A stretch of 20,775 nucleotides of DNA from Pseudomonadota bacterium (GTDB lineage: Bacteria; Pseudomonadota; Alphaproteobacteria; Rhizobiales; Xanthobacteraceae): positions 1 to 20,775 of the forward strand of contig JAEWIX010000015.1 of the NCBI GenBank assembly GCA_023386885.1. Reading direction: 5' to 3'. Below the pieces are notes generated by a model. The model was not told the origin of the DNA. It saw only the letters and a list, made by a program, of their open reading frames with translations, and searched no databases. This document shows, in pieces, positions 1 to 7,080 of this stretch (position 1 is its first letter; every line of letters starts with the position of its first letter). A program made the position numbers and the translations under genes.

Positions 1-53
1 TGGTGATGCCGGGCGCGTCCCGCTCCTCTCCGGGCGCAGGGGCACAAAAAGCT

Positions 54-80
54 GCGGCCACGCTCCGAAAGCGTGGCCGC
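54..80 (-). terminator. Rho-independent terminator of phyR
   Basis: An 11-bp perfect inverted repeat (arms 54-64 and 70-80) closes a 5-nt loop. Read on the minus strand, it lies just past the phyR stop codon and is followed by a short T run (complement of the A run at 46-50). This is the classic hairpin plus U-tract arrangement. Confidence 0.85.
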
Positions 81-108
81 GAGCCTTCTGTCGTCAGATG
101 ATTTTGAC

Positions 109-909
109 TTACGACGCCGCGGCGCGCGGCGCGCGATTGCGAGAGTTGCGCTGGAAGAACAGCGCTTGGCTCGCCACCGCCGACACCATCGCCGGCTGGA
201 ACGGTTTTGAGATCAGGAACGCCGGCTCGGGGCGCTCGCCGGTCAGGAACCGCTCCGGATAAGCGGTGATGAAGACCACTGGCACCTCGAAGGTTTTCAG
301 AAGATCGTTCACCGCATCCAGTCCGGAACTTCCGTCCGCAAGCTGGATATCGGCGAGGATCAATCCCGGCTTCTTGGTTTTCGCCAGAGCCAGGGCATCG
401 CTATGCGTTCGCGCGACACCGATGACGTTGTGGCCGAGCTTCTTCACCAGGCTTTCGATATCCATGGCGATGAAGGTTTCGTCCTCGATGATCAGAACGT
501 CGGTGGCGATTTCCGCCGCCAACTCCTGACCTGCTTCATCCGTCAGCTTGCGCACATCCGCGACGTCGATCTGCAGAATGAAGGCGACCTCTTCCTCGGA
601 GAAGCCTTCCAGCGACAGCAACAGGAACGCCTGACGCGGCAGCGGCGTGATATTGGCCAGCCGGTGTTCGGACGAACTGATTGTCGGCGCGGCATCGCCA
701 TTGACCGAAACGGAATTCCATATCTGGGTGAAAAGCCGGAACAGGCCGGCTCTGGCGCCGCGCTCTTCGTTGAGCAGCGACGGGTCTTCCAGCAATGCTT
801 CCAGCATGGCGCCGACATAGGCATCCCCAGATGCTTGGCTCCCTGTCAAAGCACGAGAGTAGCGCCGCAGCAGCGGCAAATTCTCAGCAACGAGCTGTGA
901 TCGGGACAT
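109..909 (-). CDS. phyR: PhyR, general stress response anti-anti-sigma regulator
   Basis: PhyR is a cytoplasmic response regulator. Its N-terminal half mimics an ECF sigma factor (about residues 1-135) and its C-terminal half is a receiver domain (about 138-255). When phosphorylated it sequesters the anti-sigma factor NepR and so frees EcfG. Counting from the upstream in-frame ATG at 915, the receiver shows the acidic pair E144/D145, the phosphoacceptor D189 in ILADIQ, T217 and K237 in SKPF. Two ATGs occur as ATG-GGG-ATG. An AAGGA lies only 3 nt before the first but 9 nt before the second, so I chose the second (MSRSQLV). It is divergent from nepR-ecfG, the usual Bradyrhizobiaceae arrangement. 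No PhyK-type histidine kinase gene is visible next to it in this window. Confidence 0.96.
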   Translation of the reverse strand: MSRSQLVAENLPLLRRYSRALTGSQASGDAYVGAMLEALLEDPSLLNEERGARAGLFRLFTQIWNSVSVNGDAAPTISSSEHRLANITPLPRQAFLLLSLEGFSEEEVAFILQIDVADVRKLTDEAGQELAAEIATDVLIIEDETFIAMDIESLVKKLGHNVIGVARTHSDALALAKTKKPGLILADIQLADGSSGLDAVNDLLKTFEVPVVFITAYPERFLTGERPEPAFLISKPFQPAMVSAVASQALFFQRNSRNRAPRAAAS

Positions 910-1143
910 CCCCATTCATCCTTATTCGGGTTGTGTGCGTGAAATCTGGCGTTCCGGTTCTAACATTCGCATCGTTTCGCAGCCGTCTCTTTGCGATTGT
1001 CGGGACCAAGGAGCGCTAGAGAATACAGAGTTCTGTTGTGGTTCTGGATCTGACATCCGCTCCCATGAGAAGCCGCAGCGAGACTGGAGCAAATGTCACA
1101 TCCTCCGCGCCGGCCGGCGCCTTCGCGCCGCCGGCCTGCTATT

Positions 1144-1168
1144 TACGTATCAGTTCGATAAAAGTTCC
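1144..1168 (-). promoter_or_regulatory. Putative EcfG-type promoter for phyR
   Basis: On the minus strand GGAAC (1168-1164) is followed after 16 nt by CGTA (1147-1144). The EcfG consensus of alphaproteobacteria is GGAAC-N16/17-CGTT, so the -35 is perfect and the -10 matches 3 of 4. It would make phyR self-activating through EcfG. Known phyR loci of this family are autoregulated this way; that this site is used is inferred. Confidence 0.5.
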
Positions 1169-1177
1169 ACGACAGTC

Positions 1178-1202
1178 GGAACTTTCCAACATGTTCAGCA
1201 TT
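1178..1202 (+). promoter_or_regulatory. Putative EcfG-type promoter for nepR-ecfG
   Basis: GGAAC at 1178-1182 is followed after 16 nt by CATT at 1199-1202, against the consensus GGAAC-N16/17-CGTT. The -10 is again one base off. The -35 element is the mirror image of the phyR-directed one in an 8-bp inverted repeat (1161-1168 / 1178-1185). The start codon of nepR is about 97 bp downstream. Confidence 0.5.
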
Positions 1203-1298
1203 ACCCCGCCGTGAACAGTCGCGATCGGCGGCCTGCTGCCGGCGAAATTCCTTCGCAATTCAAAAGACTTAGACGTTTGGGACATTCGGAACAAACCC

Positions 1299-1490
1299 AT
1301 GAATGATGCAAAGAAGCCGGGCAAGCAGGGTGGCCTGAATGCGGAGATTCAATCCCGCATCGGACATCAGCTTCGCGCGATGTATGACGAGGTCGTGCGC
1401 CAGGGTGTGCCTGATCGGTTTGCCGACCTGATTCGGAAACTCGATTCTCCGGATGCGAACCTCGCCGCCAACAAAGACGGGAGGGACTAA
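1299..1490 (+). CDS. nepR: NepR, anti-sigma factor of EcfG
   Basis: This 63-residue acidic protein has the NepR core: an amphipathic helix (about 14-36, with IGHQLRAMYDEVVRQGVPDRF) followed by FADLIRKLD (about 41-49). NepR binds the sigma factor EcfG and holds it inactive until phosphorylated PhyR competes for it. The stop codon overlaps the ATG of ecfG by one base (TAATG), which implies translational coupling and balanced synthesis of sigma and anti-sigma. The ribosome binding site is weak (a GGA 8-10 nt upstream of ATG). Position between phyR and ecfG makes the identification secure despite the short length. Confidence 0.95.
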   Translation: MNDAKKPGKQGGLNAEIQSRIGHQLRAMYDEVVRQGVPDRFADLIRKLDSPDANLAANKDGRD

Positions 1491-2044
1491 TGCCTCTCAC
1501 CAATGAGCTTCGCGACGACATCTTGGCGTCGGTTCCGAGTTTGCGCGCCTTTGCGATTTCACTGAGCGGAAACGGCGATCGTGCCGATGACTTGGTGCAG
1601 GAGACGCTGTTGCGCGCCCTTGCCAACATCGACTCGTTTCAGCCGGGCTCCAATCTGCCGGCATGGTTGTTTACCATTCTCCGCAACCTGTTCCGCTCGG
1701 ACTATCGCAAGCGGCGCCGCGAGGTCGAGGATGCCGAAGGCAATTATGCCAAGACGCTGAAGTCGCAGCCGGGCCAGAACGCGCATCTCGAATTCGAGGA
1801 GTTTCGCGCCGCGCTCGACAAGCTGCCGCAGGACCAGCGCGAAGCGCTCATCCTGGTCGGCGCCTCGGGCTTCTCCTATGAAGACGCCGCCGCGATCTGC
1901 GGCTGCGCCGTCGGTACCATCAAGAGCCGCGTCAACCGCGCGCGGACCAAGCTGAGTGCGTTGCTGTACGTCGATGGCGCCGAGGATTTCGGCCCGGACG
2001 ACACCGTGCGCGCCGTGATCGGCGGCAGCGGCGGCAACGGCTAA
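1490..2044 (+). CDS. ecfG: EcfG, general stress response ECF sigma factor
   Basis: A 184-residue ECF sigma factor of the EcfG (ECF15) type. Region 2 spans about residues 12-80 (including DDLVQETLLRAL and LPAWLFTILRNLFRSDYRKRRR) and region 4 about 105-158 (LDKLPQDQREALILVGASGF, then the helix-turn-helix around AAAICGCAVGTIKSRVNRAR). It directs RNA polymerase to GGAAC-type promoters of stress genes. The start is decided by a GGGAGG Shine-Dalgarno a few bases upstream, inside the end of nepR. A glycine-rich tail (GGSGGNG) ends the protein. Its sigma domains are what the N-terminal half of PhyR mimics. It is followed by a hairpin at 2067-2102. Confidence 0.96.
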   Translation: MPLTNELRDDILASVPSLRAFAISLSGNGDRADDLVQETLLRALANIDSFQPGSNLPAWLFTILRNLFRSDYRKRRREVEDAEGNYAKTLKSQPGQNAHLEFEEFRAALDKLPQDQREALILVGASGFSYEDAAAICGCAVGTIKSRVNRARTKLSALLYVDGAEDFGPDDTVRAVIGGSGGNG

Positions 2045-2066
2045 CCAACCTCAACGTCATAGCGTC

Positions 2067-2102
2067 ATTGCCCGAAAACGCTTCACGGCGCTTTCGGGCA
2101 AT
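2067..2102. terminator. Hairpin between ecfG and the convergent HAD gene
   Basis: ATTGCCCGAAA at the left pairs with TTTCGGGCAAT at the right, giving a strong stem after the ecfG stop and also after the convergent HAD gene stop. There is no good T run on the plus strand, so it may be a weak or bidirectional terminator. Confidence 0.6.
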
Positions 2103-2130
2103 GCGCGTTTCAGATGCATCACACGTGTGT

Positions 2131-2781
2131 CTACGATGCAGCCGCGTCGATACGAAGACTGAGGCCCGTCGCCGCCTCGAGATCCGCGATGGCCTGATCG
2201 CCTGAAAGCACCTTGATGGTGGTCATGCCCATCGCACGCGCCGGCTTCAGGTTGACGCCGAGATCGTCGAGATAGACGCAATTTTTCGGATCGACGCCGA
2301 GCGTCTCGATCATCATCTGGTAGATGCGCGGATCCGGCTTGCGCAGTCCGATCTTCGCCGACTCGATGACGTGATCGAACAGCGTCATCACCTCCGCAAC
2401 ATAGAGCGTGCGGCCGCTGGCGCTGCCGATCGCGTTGTTCGGCAGGTTGTTGGTGATGCAGCCGGTCTTGAACCGCGCCTTGATGCGACGCAACGCCTCG
2501 ACCATTTCGGGCCGCAGATCGCCGGACAACAACGGCAATACATCGCGGCCACGCACCTCGGCGCCCAGCGCCAGCGATTCCGCCGCGAACAGCGCGTCGA
2601 AGGCATCGAGATCGACTTCGGCGCGCTCGAACTTGGCCCAGGCGTTTTCCAGATGATTGGCCGCGTTGGTGCGGCGGATGATATCAGCCGGCAGCCCGCG
2701 CTCGGTCTCGAATCGCGCGAACGCATCGAACGGCGATGACGTGATGACGCCGCCGAAATCAAAAATCACTGCCTCGATCAT
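2131..2781 (-). CDS. HAD-superfamily hydrolase (subfamily IA, YihX/epoxide-hydrolase-N-like)
   Basis: A 216-residue haloacid dehalogenase-like hydrolase. Motif I is FDFGGV with nucleophile D8; the usual second aspartate is glycine (G10), as in YihX-type and epoxide hydrolase N-domain members. The cap lies at about 18-90. Motif II is CITNNL (T110), motif III is K148 in GLRKPDPRIY, and motif IV is YLDDLGVN (D172, D173). The substrate is unknown; YihX is a sugar-phosphate phosphatase, but several HADs of this kind are not characterised. The start ATG at 2781 has an AGGA just upstream. A longer in-frame extension begins inside the palindromic repeat at 2804-2833 and encodes the repeat-derived peptide MAGSSPAMT, so I rejected it. 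It is convergent with ecfG. Confidence 0.85.
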   Translation of the reverse strand: MIEAVIFDFGGVITSSPFDAFARFETERGLPADIIRRTNAANHLENAWAKFERAEVDLDAFDALFAAESLALGAEVRGRDVLPLLSGDLRPEMVEALRRIKARFKTGCITNNLPNNAIGSASGRTLYVAEVMTLFDHVIESAKIGLRKPDPRIYQMMIETLGVDPKNCVYLDDLGVNLKPARAMGMTTIKVLSGDQAIADLEAATGLSLRIDAAAS

Positions 2782-2803
2782 TTGTCCTCGCTTATCCTCA
2801 AGC

Positions 2804-2876
2804 GTCATGGCCGGACTTGATCCGGCCATCCACCTTTTTTGAATCGATGGGTGCGCGGGTCAAGCCCGCGCATAAC
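2804..2876. repeat. Composite intergenic palindrome, copy 1
   Basis: Two adjacent hairpins: ATGGCCGGA / TCCGGCCAT (2807-2815 / 2821-2829) and TGCGCGGG / CCCGCGCA (2852-2859 / 2865-2872), joined by a short T-rich spacer. Related units lie at 9580-9669 and 16562-16675. It fills most of the gap between the HAD gene and the VWA gene and may also act as a transcription stop for the latter. Confidence 0.8.
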
Positions 2877-2901
2877 GTATCGCTATTTGGCTTAACCAAT
2901 A

Positions 2902-4305
2902 TCACTGATAACTCGCGACGATATCCGATACCGCGCGTTCGAGCTGCTGTGCGGTCGCGCACTGGCGCACCACCGTGCAGAAGGTCGAATAGCGCGTCAT
3001 CTCGGAATCGCCAAAACCCCACGCCATGCGGTTTTCCGGATTGAGCCAGACCAGCCGCTTGGCGCGCTCGCCGATGGTGCGCAGGATATCCGCGCGCGGA
3101 TCGAGATTGTTGGTGCGGGCGTCGCCGAGCACGATCACCGTGGTCTGCGGCGTCACCGTCGACAACCACTCCTTCTCGAAATTTTCCAGCGAGGTGCCGT
3201 AATCCGACGAGCCGAAGCCGACCTTCGCCATGATCTCGCGCATCGCTTCTTCCGGCGGCATCTTTTCCAGAATGTCGCTGACCTCGATCAGATGACCGGA
3301 GAAGGCGAAGGAACGCACGTCGGACACCACCTCGTGCAGGCTGTGGATCAACAGCAGGAAGAAGTCCGACACCCGCGCCACCGAGCCGGAGACGTCGCAC
3401 AGCGCGACGATCTTCGGCTTGTCGCGATGCTTGCGCTTCCACGCGGTAAGAAACGGCACGCCGCCCCACGCCGCGTTGCGCCGAAGCGTGCGGCGCACGT
3501 CGAGATGGCCGCGACGTTGGCGTTTGCGCGGCTTGCTGTAGCGCTCGCGCAGGCGCCGCGCGATCCGGCGGATCAGCGCGCGCATCGCCTCGACCTGACG
3601 CGGTTCGATGCGCGACAGCGGCGCGTTGCGCAAAATCTCGTTGCGCAGGTTTTCCGATTCTTCGCGCCCGTACAACAATAGCGCCTGCGCCACCGCCTCG
3701 CGCACGCTTTCGCGCAGCGCATCGGTTGCCGCCGCGAGCCGCTCGGCGGTGGTCGGATCGGTTTCGGTCAATCGGTCGAGATCGTCGCGCAGCCGCGCGA
3801 TGCCGAGCGCATCCAGCATCCGCGTGGTGAAGATGCCGCGCTGGGTGAAGAAACGGATGTCGGAGAGCGACGCCGCGCTCGCGGCATTGGCCATTGCGGT
3901 GGCCAACGCATTGCGGTCCTGCGACAGCAGCATCTGCGCCAGCTGGCCGAGATTGGAATCGGACGGCGCGCCGCCACCGCCGGAGGGCTGCGATCCGCCG
4001 GACGGCATCTCCCCCGGCGAGGACGCATCGTCCGCCTCATCGTTCTTCGTGTCAGTTTCGTCGGCTTGCGGCGGGCTCGCGTCGGCGACCTCAGGCGTGT
4101 CGAAGAACAGATCGAAGCAATCGTTCAGCGCGCGCTTTTCATCCTCGGACTTCGCCAGCGTCAACAGCAGTGTGTCGCGCAACACATCGCGATCATTGAA
4201 GCCGACCACCGCGACCGCGCGCATCGCATCGATGCTTTCGGCGGGCGAGACGTGAACGCCGACACCGCGCGCCGCCCGGAAGAACCGATGCAGGTTCTCC
4301 CGCAT
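2902..4305 (-). CDS. CoxE-like von Willebrand factor A domain protein
   Basis: A 467-residue protein of the CoxE-like VWA family. The N-terminal helical part (1-70) is followed by an acidic, Gly/Ser/Pro-rich linker (about 71-118), a helical middle and a very basic stretch (about 243-275). The C-terminal VWA domain (about 297-467) has a full MIDAS signature: D304-x-S306-x-S308 in CDVSGSV, T371 in DYGTSL and D395 in LGDAR. Such proteins work with a MoxR AAA+ ATPase, as in CoxD/CoxE, where the pair matures the Mo-Cu CO dehydrogenase. Here the ATG directly follows the TAA of the MoxR gene with no gap, so the two are translationally coupled. No molybdenum hydroxylase gene is near, so the client is unknown and I withhold the symbol coxE. 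Confidence 0.9.
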   Translation of the reverse strand: MRENLHRFFRAARGVGVHVSPAESIDAMRAVAVVGFNDRDVLRDTLLLTLAKSEDEKRALNDCFDLFFDTPEVADASPPQADETDTKNDEADDASSPGEMPSGGSQPSGGGGAPSDSNLGQLAQMLLSQDRNALATAMANAASAASLSDIRFFTQRGIFTTRMLDALGIARLRDDLDRLTETDPTTAERLAAATDALRESVREAVAQALLLYGREESENLRNEILRNAPLSRIEPRQVEAMRALIRRIARRLRERYSKPRKRQRRGHLDVRRTLRRNAAWGGVPFLTAWKRKHRDKPKIVALCDVSGSVARVSDFFLLLIHSLHEVVSDVRSFAFSGHLIEVSDILEKMPPEEAMREIMAKVGFGSSDYGTSLENFEKEWLSTVTPQTTVIVLGDARTNNLDPRADILRTIGERAKRLVWLNPENRMAWGFGDSEMTRYSTFCTVVRQCATAQQLERAVSDIVASYQ

Positions 4306-5253
4306 TTAGCCGAACACGCCCTGCCGGCCGGCGCGGGCGACGAAGCCGGAGACTTCCGGCAGTGCCGCCTCGATATCGGCCTCGTACTTCAACAGCACGT
4401 TGAGCGTTTCCTTGACGATCTCTGGCTCCAGTTCGGACGCCTGCAGCAGCACCAGCACGCGCGCCCAGTCGATGGTCTCGCTGACCGACGGCAACTTCTT
4501 CAGATCGAGCGTGCGCACGTCATTGATGAAGCCGACCAGTTGCCGGCGCAGCGATTGCGCGATACCGGGCACACGGCTCTCGACGATGCGTTCCTCGAGC
4601 CGCTGCTCGGGGAAGCCGATATGCAGATGCAGGCAACGTCGCTTCAGGGCGTCACCGAGATCGCGTTCGCCGTTCGAGGTGAGGATCACGGTCGGCGGCA
4701 CCACCGCGGAGATGGTGCCGAGTTCGGGAATGGTGATCTGGAAGTCGGACAGGATTTCCAGCAGCAGCGATTCAAATTCGGCGTCCGACTTGTCGATCTC
4801 GTCGATCAGGAGCACGCAGCCCGCCGGCTGCTCCAGCGCCTGCAACAGCGGGCGCGGCTCGACGAATTCCTTGGAGAAGAACACGTCGCCGAACGCGTGA
4901 AGCTGATTCAGCGCCTGCGCCAAGGTCTCCGCACCGCCGAGCACTTCGCCGAGCTTGTCTTTCAAAATCTGCGTGTAGAGAAGCTGCTTGGCGTATTTCC
5001 ACTCGTACAGCGCCTTGGCCTCGTCGAGGCCCTCGTAGCATTGCAGGCGGATCATGCTCTGGCCGCGCCAGGCGGCAATCGCTTTCGCCAGTTCGGTCTT
5101 GCCGACGCCGGCAGGGCCTTCGACCAGGATCGGCTTCTCGATCTGCTGCGCCAGATAGACGGCGGTGGCGATCTGCCGGCTGGCGATGTAGCCCGCGCCT
5201 GCAAGTCCCTTTTCGACATCCGCGATGAGATCCGACGATCGTTGTTCCGCCAC
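4306..5253 (-). CDS. MoxR-family AAA+ ATPase (CoxD-like)
   Basis: A 315-residue AAA+ ATPase. Walker A is GPAGVGKT (46-53), Walker B is VLLIDEID (147-154), sensor 1 is LTSNGER (191-197) and the arginine-rich DALKRRCLHLHIGFP (201-215) follows as in MoxR proteins. MoxR ATPases form ring complexes that remodel or load cofactors into client proteins with a VWA partner. The partner is the next gene, which starts at the base after this stop. I chose the GTG at 5253 because GGAG lies 8 nt upstream and the protein then begins VAEQRSSDL, aligned with family N-termini. An upstream extension to 5400 is Pro/Arg-rich and looks non-coding. The 184 bp before it show no clear promoter. Confidence 0.9.
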   Translation of the reverse strand: MAEQRSSDLIADVEKGLAGAGYIASRQIATAVYLAQQIEKPILVEGPAGVGKTELAKAIAAWRGQSMIRLQCYEGLDEAKALYEWKYAKQLLYTQILKDKLGEVLGGAETLAQALNQLHAFGDVFFSKEFVEPRPLLQALEQPAGCVLLIDEIDKSDAEFESLLLEILSDFQITIPELGTISAVVPPTVILTSNGERDLGDALKRRCLHLHIGFPEQRLEERIVESRVPGIAQSLRRQLVGFINDVRTLDLKKLPSVSETIDWARVLVLLQASELEPEIVKETLNVLLKYEADIEAALPEVSGFVARAGRQGVFG

Positions 5254-5437
5254 GCGTCTCGCTCCAGTTCCTCGGCTTGGCCGGCGGCTGTGCCGGCACG
5301 CGTTCTGGCTACGACGTTGCGGGGGTGGCGTCCAGAGCCCGCCGACCGCGAGGCCGACAAAGGGCCATGCGGAATCCGGAGGCTTCGCGGCGACAGGCAA
5401 TCGCCAAGTTCACAACACGGAATTTATGGGCGTCAGA

Positions 5438-6832
5438 TCAGAGTTTGGCGACGACGGCGAGACGCTTGATCTGGCCGCTTTCAAACGCCTTGATGAAGGC
5501 GTTGTAGTCCTTGAACGACACGCAGCCGTTGGAATCGCCGTTCGGGCCGAGCATGTAAGTATGGGCCAGCAGCCCGGTGCGGCCATAGATGCTGCTGTTG
5601 CCGCCGACCGGATTGAGGCGGATGGCACGCACGCCGTGGAACAGCTTCTCGCGCCACGACAGGTCATAGAGGTGCGGCGGGGTCGCGCCGCGCATCCGCT
5701 CATGGACAAAGCGCGGATCGTCGAGGCGGCTGCCCAGTCCGGAATGGGCTTCCAGCTTGCGGCCGTCCGGCATGTAGACGGTTTTGGCGCTGATGTCATA
5801 GACGGCGGTATAGCGGTCGTACTTGCCCGGCGTCATGCTGCTGCCGTCGCTGAACACGCCACCATCGGGCGAGGCGAAGGCGAGTGTCGGGCCCTTGCCC
5901 TGGAACACGCCGAACAGCTTCTTGAAGATCGAATCGTCTTCGGCGCGCGGGGTTGCCAGCGCCACGGACTTGTTGGGTTGCGCGATCTCGTCGGCCGACG
6001 GACCGTTGGCGACCTGCGTCGCAGCCGCCGGACGCGGCATCGGCAGCGGCACGTTGGCGACGGCGGGCGGTGTTTCGGGGCGCTGCGGCGGCAGCGGTGC
6101 GGCGGCCTGTGGTGCCGCCAGCATCGGTTCGACCGGCGCTGCGACCGGCGGCGCTTCCGGAACGGTCAGGCTGGCGAGTTGCAGACGCGAGCCACGCGGG
6201 GCGACGCCGGAGAAGGTCGACGGTTGCCCGCCGAGCGAATAGCTCGGATCGAGCACCGCGGCATAGGTCTTCGCGGCCTTGTCGGCGCGGGGTGCCTCGG
6301 CCGTCGCGACGGTCTCGATACCGGCGACGCTGGTATTGGCAACACTGGCATCGGCAACATTGGCATCGGCGTCGGACTGATAGACCAGCGCAAAGCCGAA
6401 GAATGCCAGCGCAACACCGACGAACGCACCGGCTCCGACACCCTTCGCGGAAAACAACCGCGCGGGAGCTTTGCGGGCGGGCGCTTGCCGCGCCGGCGCG
6501 CGCACGACACGCGCATGCTGCTGCGACGGCGCGTGATGCGACGGGTGAGACCGAACCTTTTTCGGTGCGGCTTGCTTTGCTGCGGCTTGCTTGGCTGCGA
6601 GGTGTTTGGGCGAGACTTGCTTGGGCGCAGCATGCTCTGGGAAAGCGTGCTCCGGTGAAACGTGCTGCGATGACGGTCTGCGCGGCGGGGCATGATCCGC
6701 GAAGGCGCGCTCGACGAAATCGTGCTTCGGCACCACGGACCGCCGCGTCGGGATATGTCCCGCACGGTCTTGCCGGGAAAGCCCTCGTCGCATGTCTGCG
6801 GGCGAGGCTTGCCTGCCGTTCCGATCTTTCAT
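5438..6832 (-). CDS. Membrane-anchored DUF2778 protein (L,D-transpeptidase-like, Tlde1 fold)
   Basis: About 464 residues. An N-terminal Lys/His/Ala/Pro-rich tail (about 20-130, with repeated SPEH/SPKH/AAKQ units) precedes one membrane helix (about 133-152, GAGAFVGVALAFFGFALVY). Then comes an Ala/Pro-rich linker (about 155-300) and a C-terminal DUF2778 domain (about 339-464). The basic tail suggests N-in topology, so the domain would be periplasmic. The domain ends with H424-T-Y-x-x-GPNGDSNGC437-V-S-F, a His...SNGC motif like the catalytic site of L,D-transpeptidases. DUF2778 is the family of the Salmonella type VI effector Tlde1, but many Rhizobiales carry chromosomal anchored versions, and no type VI genes are seen here. 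The start is uncertain: ATG at 6832 (chosen) or TTG at 6874 with AGGA upstream. Confidence 0.8.
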   Translation of the reverse strand: MKDRNGRQASPADMRRGLSRQDRAGHIPTRRSVVPKHDFVERAFADHAPPRRPSSQHVSPEHAFPEHAAPKQVSPKHLAAKQAAAKQAAPKKVRSHPSHHAPSQQHARVVRAPARQAPARKAPARLFSAKGVGAGAFVGVALAFFGFALVYQSDADANVADASVANTSVAGIETVATAEAPRADKAAKTYAAVLDPSYSLGGQPSTFSGVAPRGSRLQLASLTVPEAPPVAAPVEPMLAAPQAAAPLPPQRPETPPAVANVPLPMPRPAAATQVANGPSADEIAQPNKSVALATPRAEDDSIFKKLFGVFQGKGPTLAFASPDGGVFSDGSSMTPGKYDRYTAVYDISAKTVYMPDGRKLEAHSGLGSRLDDPRFVHERMRGATPPHLYDLSWREKLFHGVRAIRLNPVGGNSSIYGRTGLLAHTYMLGPNGDSNGCVSFKDYNAFIKAFESGQIKRLAVVAKL

Positions 6833-7028
6833 ATGCCCCGATTCCAGTCTGGTTCCAATCGGACCCCGAACCAAGCTTGAGTCCTGCTTAGCAAATTCCG
6901 CCCGGCTCGCCTAGCCTTCCGACCCTCTTGAGGACCCCAACGGCCGCAAACCATGCGCTCCCGACCCTGTCATCCGACAGGGCGAGAAGAGCTTTATTAA
7001 GGCGGATTTTGGTTAAACGCGGATTAAA

Positions 7029-7050
7029 TTCCGGTTTTTGAGGACCGGAA
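7029..7050 (-). terminator. Possible terminator downstream of the M29 aminopeptidase
   Basis: TTCCGGT (7029-7035) pairs with ACCGGAA (7044-7050) around an 8-nt loop. On the minus strand it lies 31 nt past the stop codon and is followed by a short, weak T run. A second small hairpin, CCCTGTC / GACAGGG, lies further on at about 6964-6981. Either could end the transcript. Confidence 0.4.
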
Positions 7051-7080
7051 AGCTGCTTTCAAGCGGCGTCAGGAGGCCGG

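Larger units (their letters stand above)
910..1298. other. Divergent regulatory spacer between phyR and nepR
   Basis: This stretch of about 390 bp has no convincing gene. The possible reading frames in it lack family resemblance and ribosome binding sites. It holds a GC-rich hairpin at about 1111-1137 and the palindrome with two opposed GGAAC elements at 1161-1185. From the phyR-directed promoter-like site the 5' leader would be about 225 nt. The rest shows nothing I recognise. Confidence 0.6.

Noticed and set aside
403..900. Long plus-strand open frame across phyR
   Set aside because: It is the antisense shadow of phyR in high-GC DNA; no family resemblance, while the minus-strand PhyR domains are unmistakable.
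935..1306. Open frame in the phyR-nepR spacer
   Set aside because: It runs over the promoter palindrome and the GC hairpin, has no ribosome binding site and no recognisable sequence.
4066..5469. 467-codon plus-strand frame opposite the MoxR gene
   Set aside because: Arg/Gln/His-rich antisense shadow; the minus strand carries Walker A, Walker B and sensor motifs.
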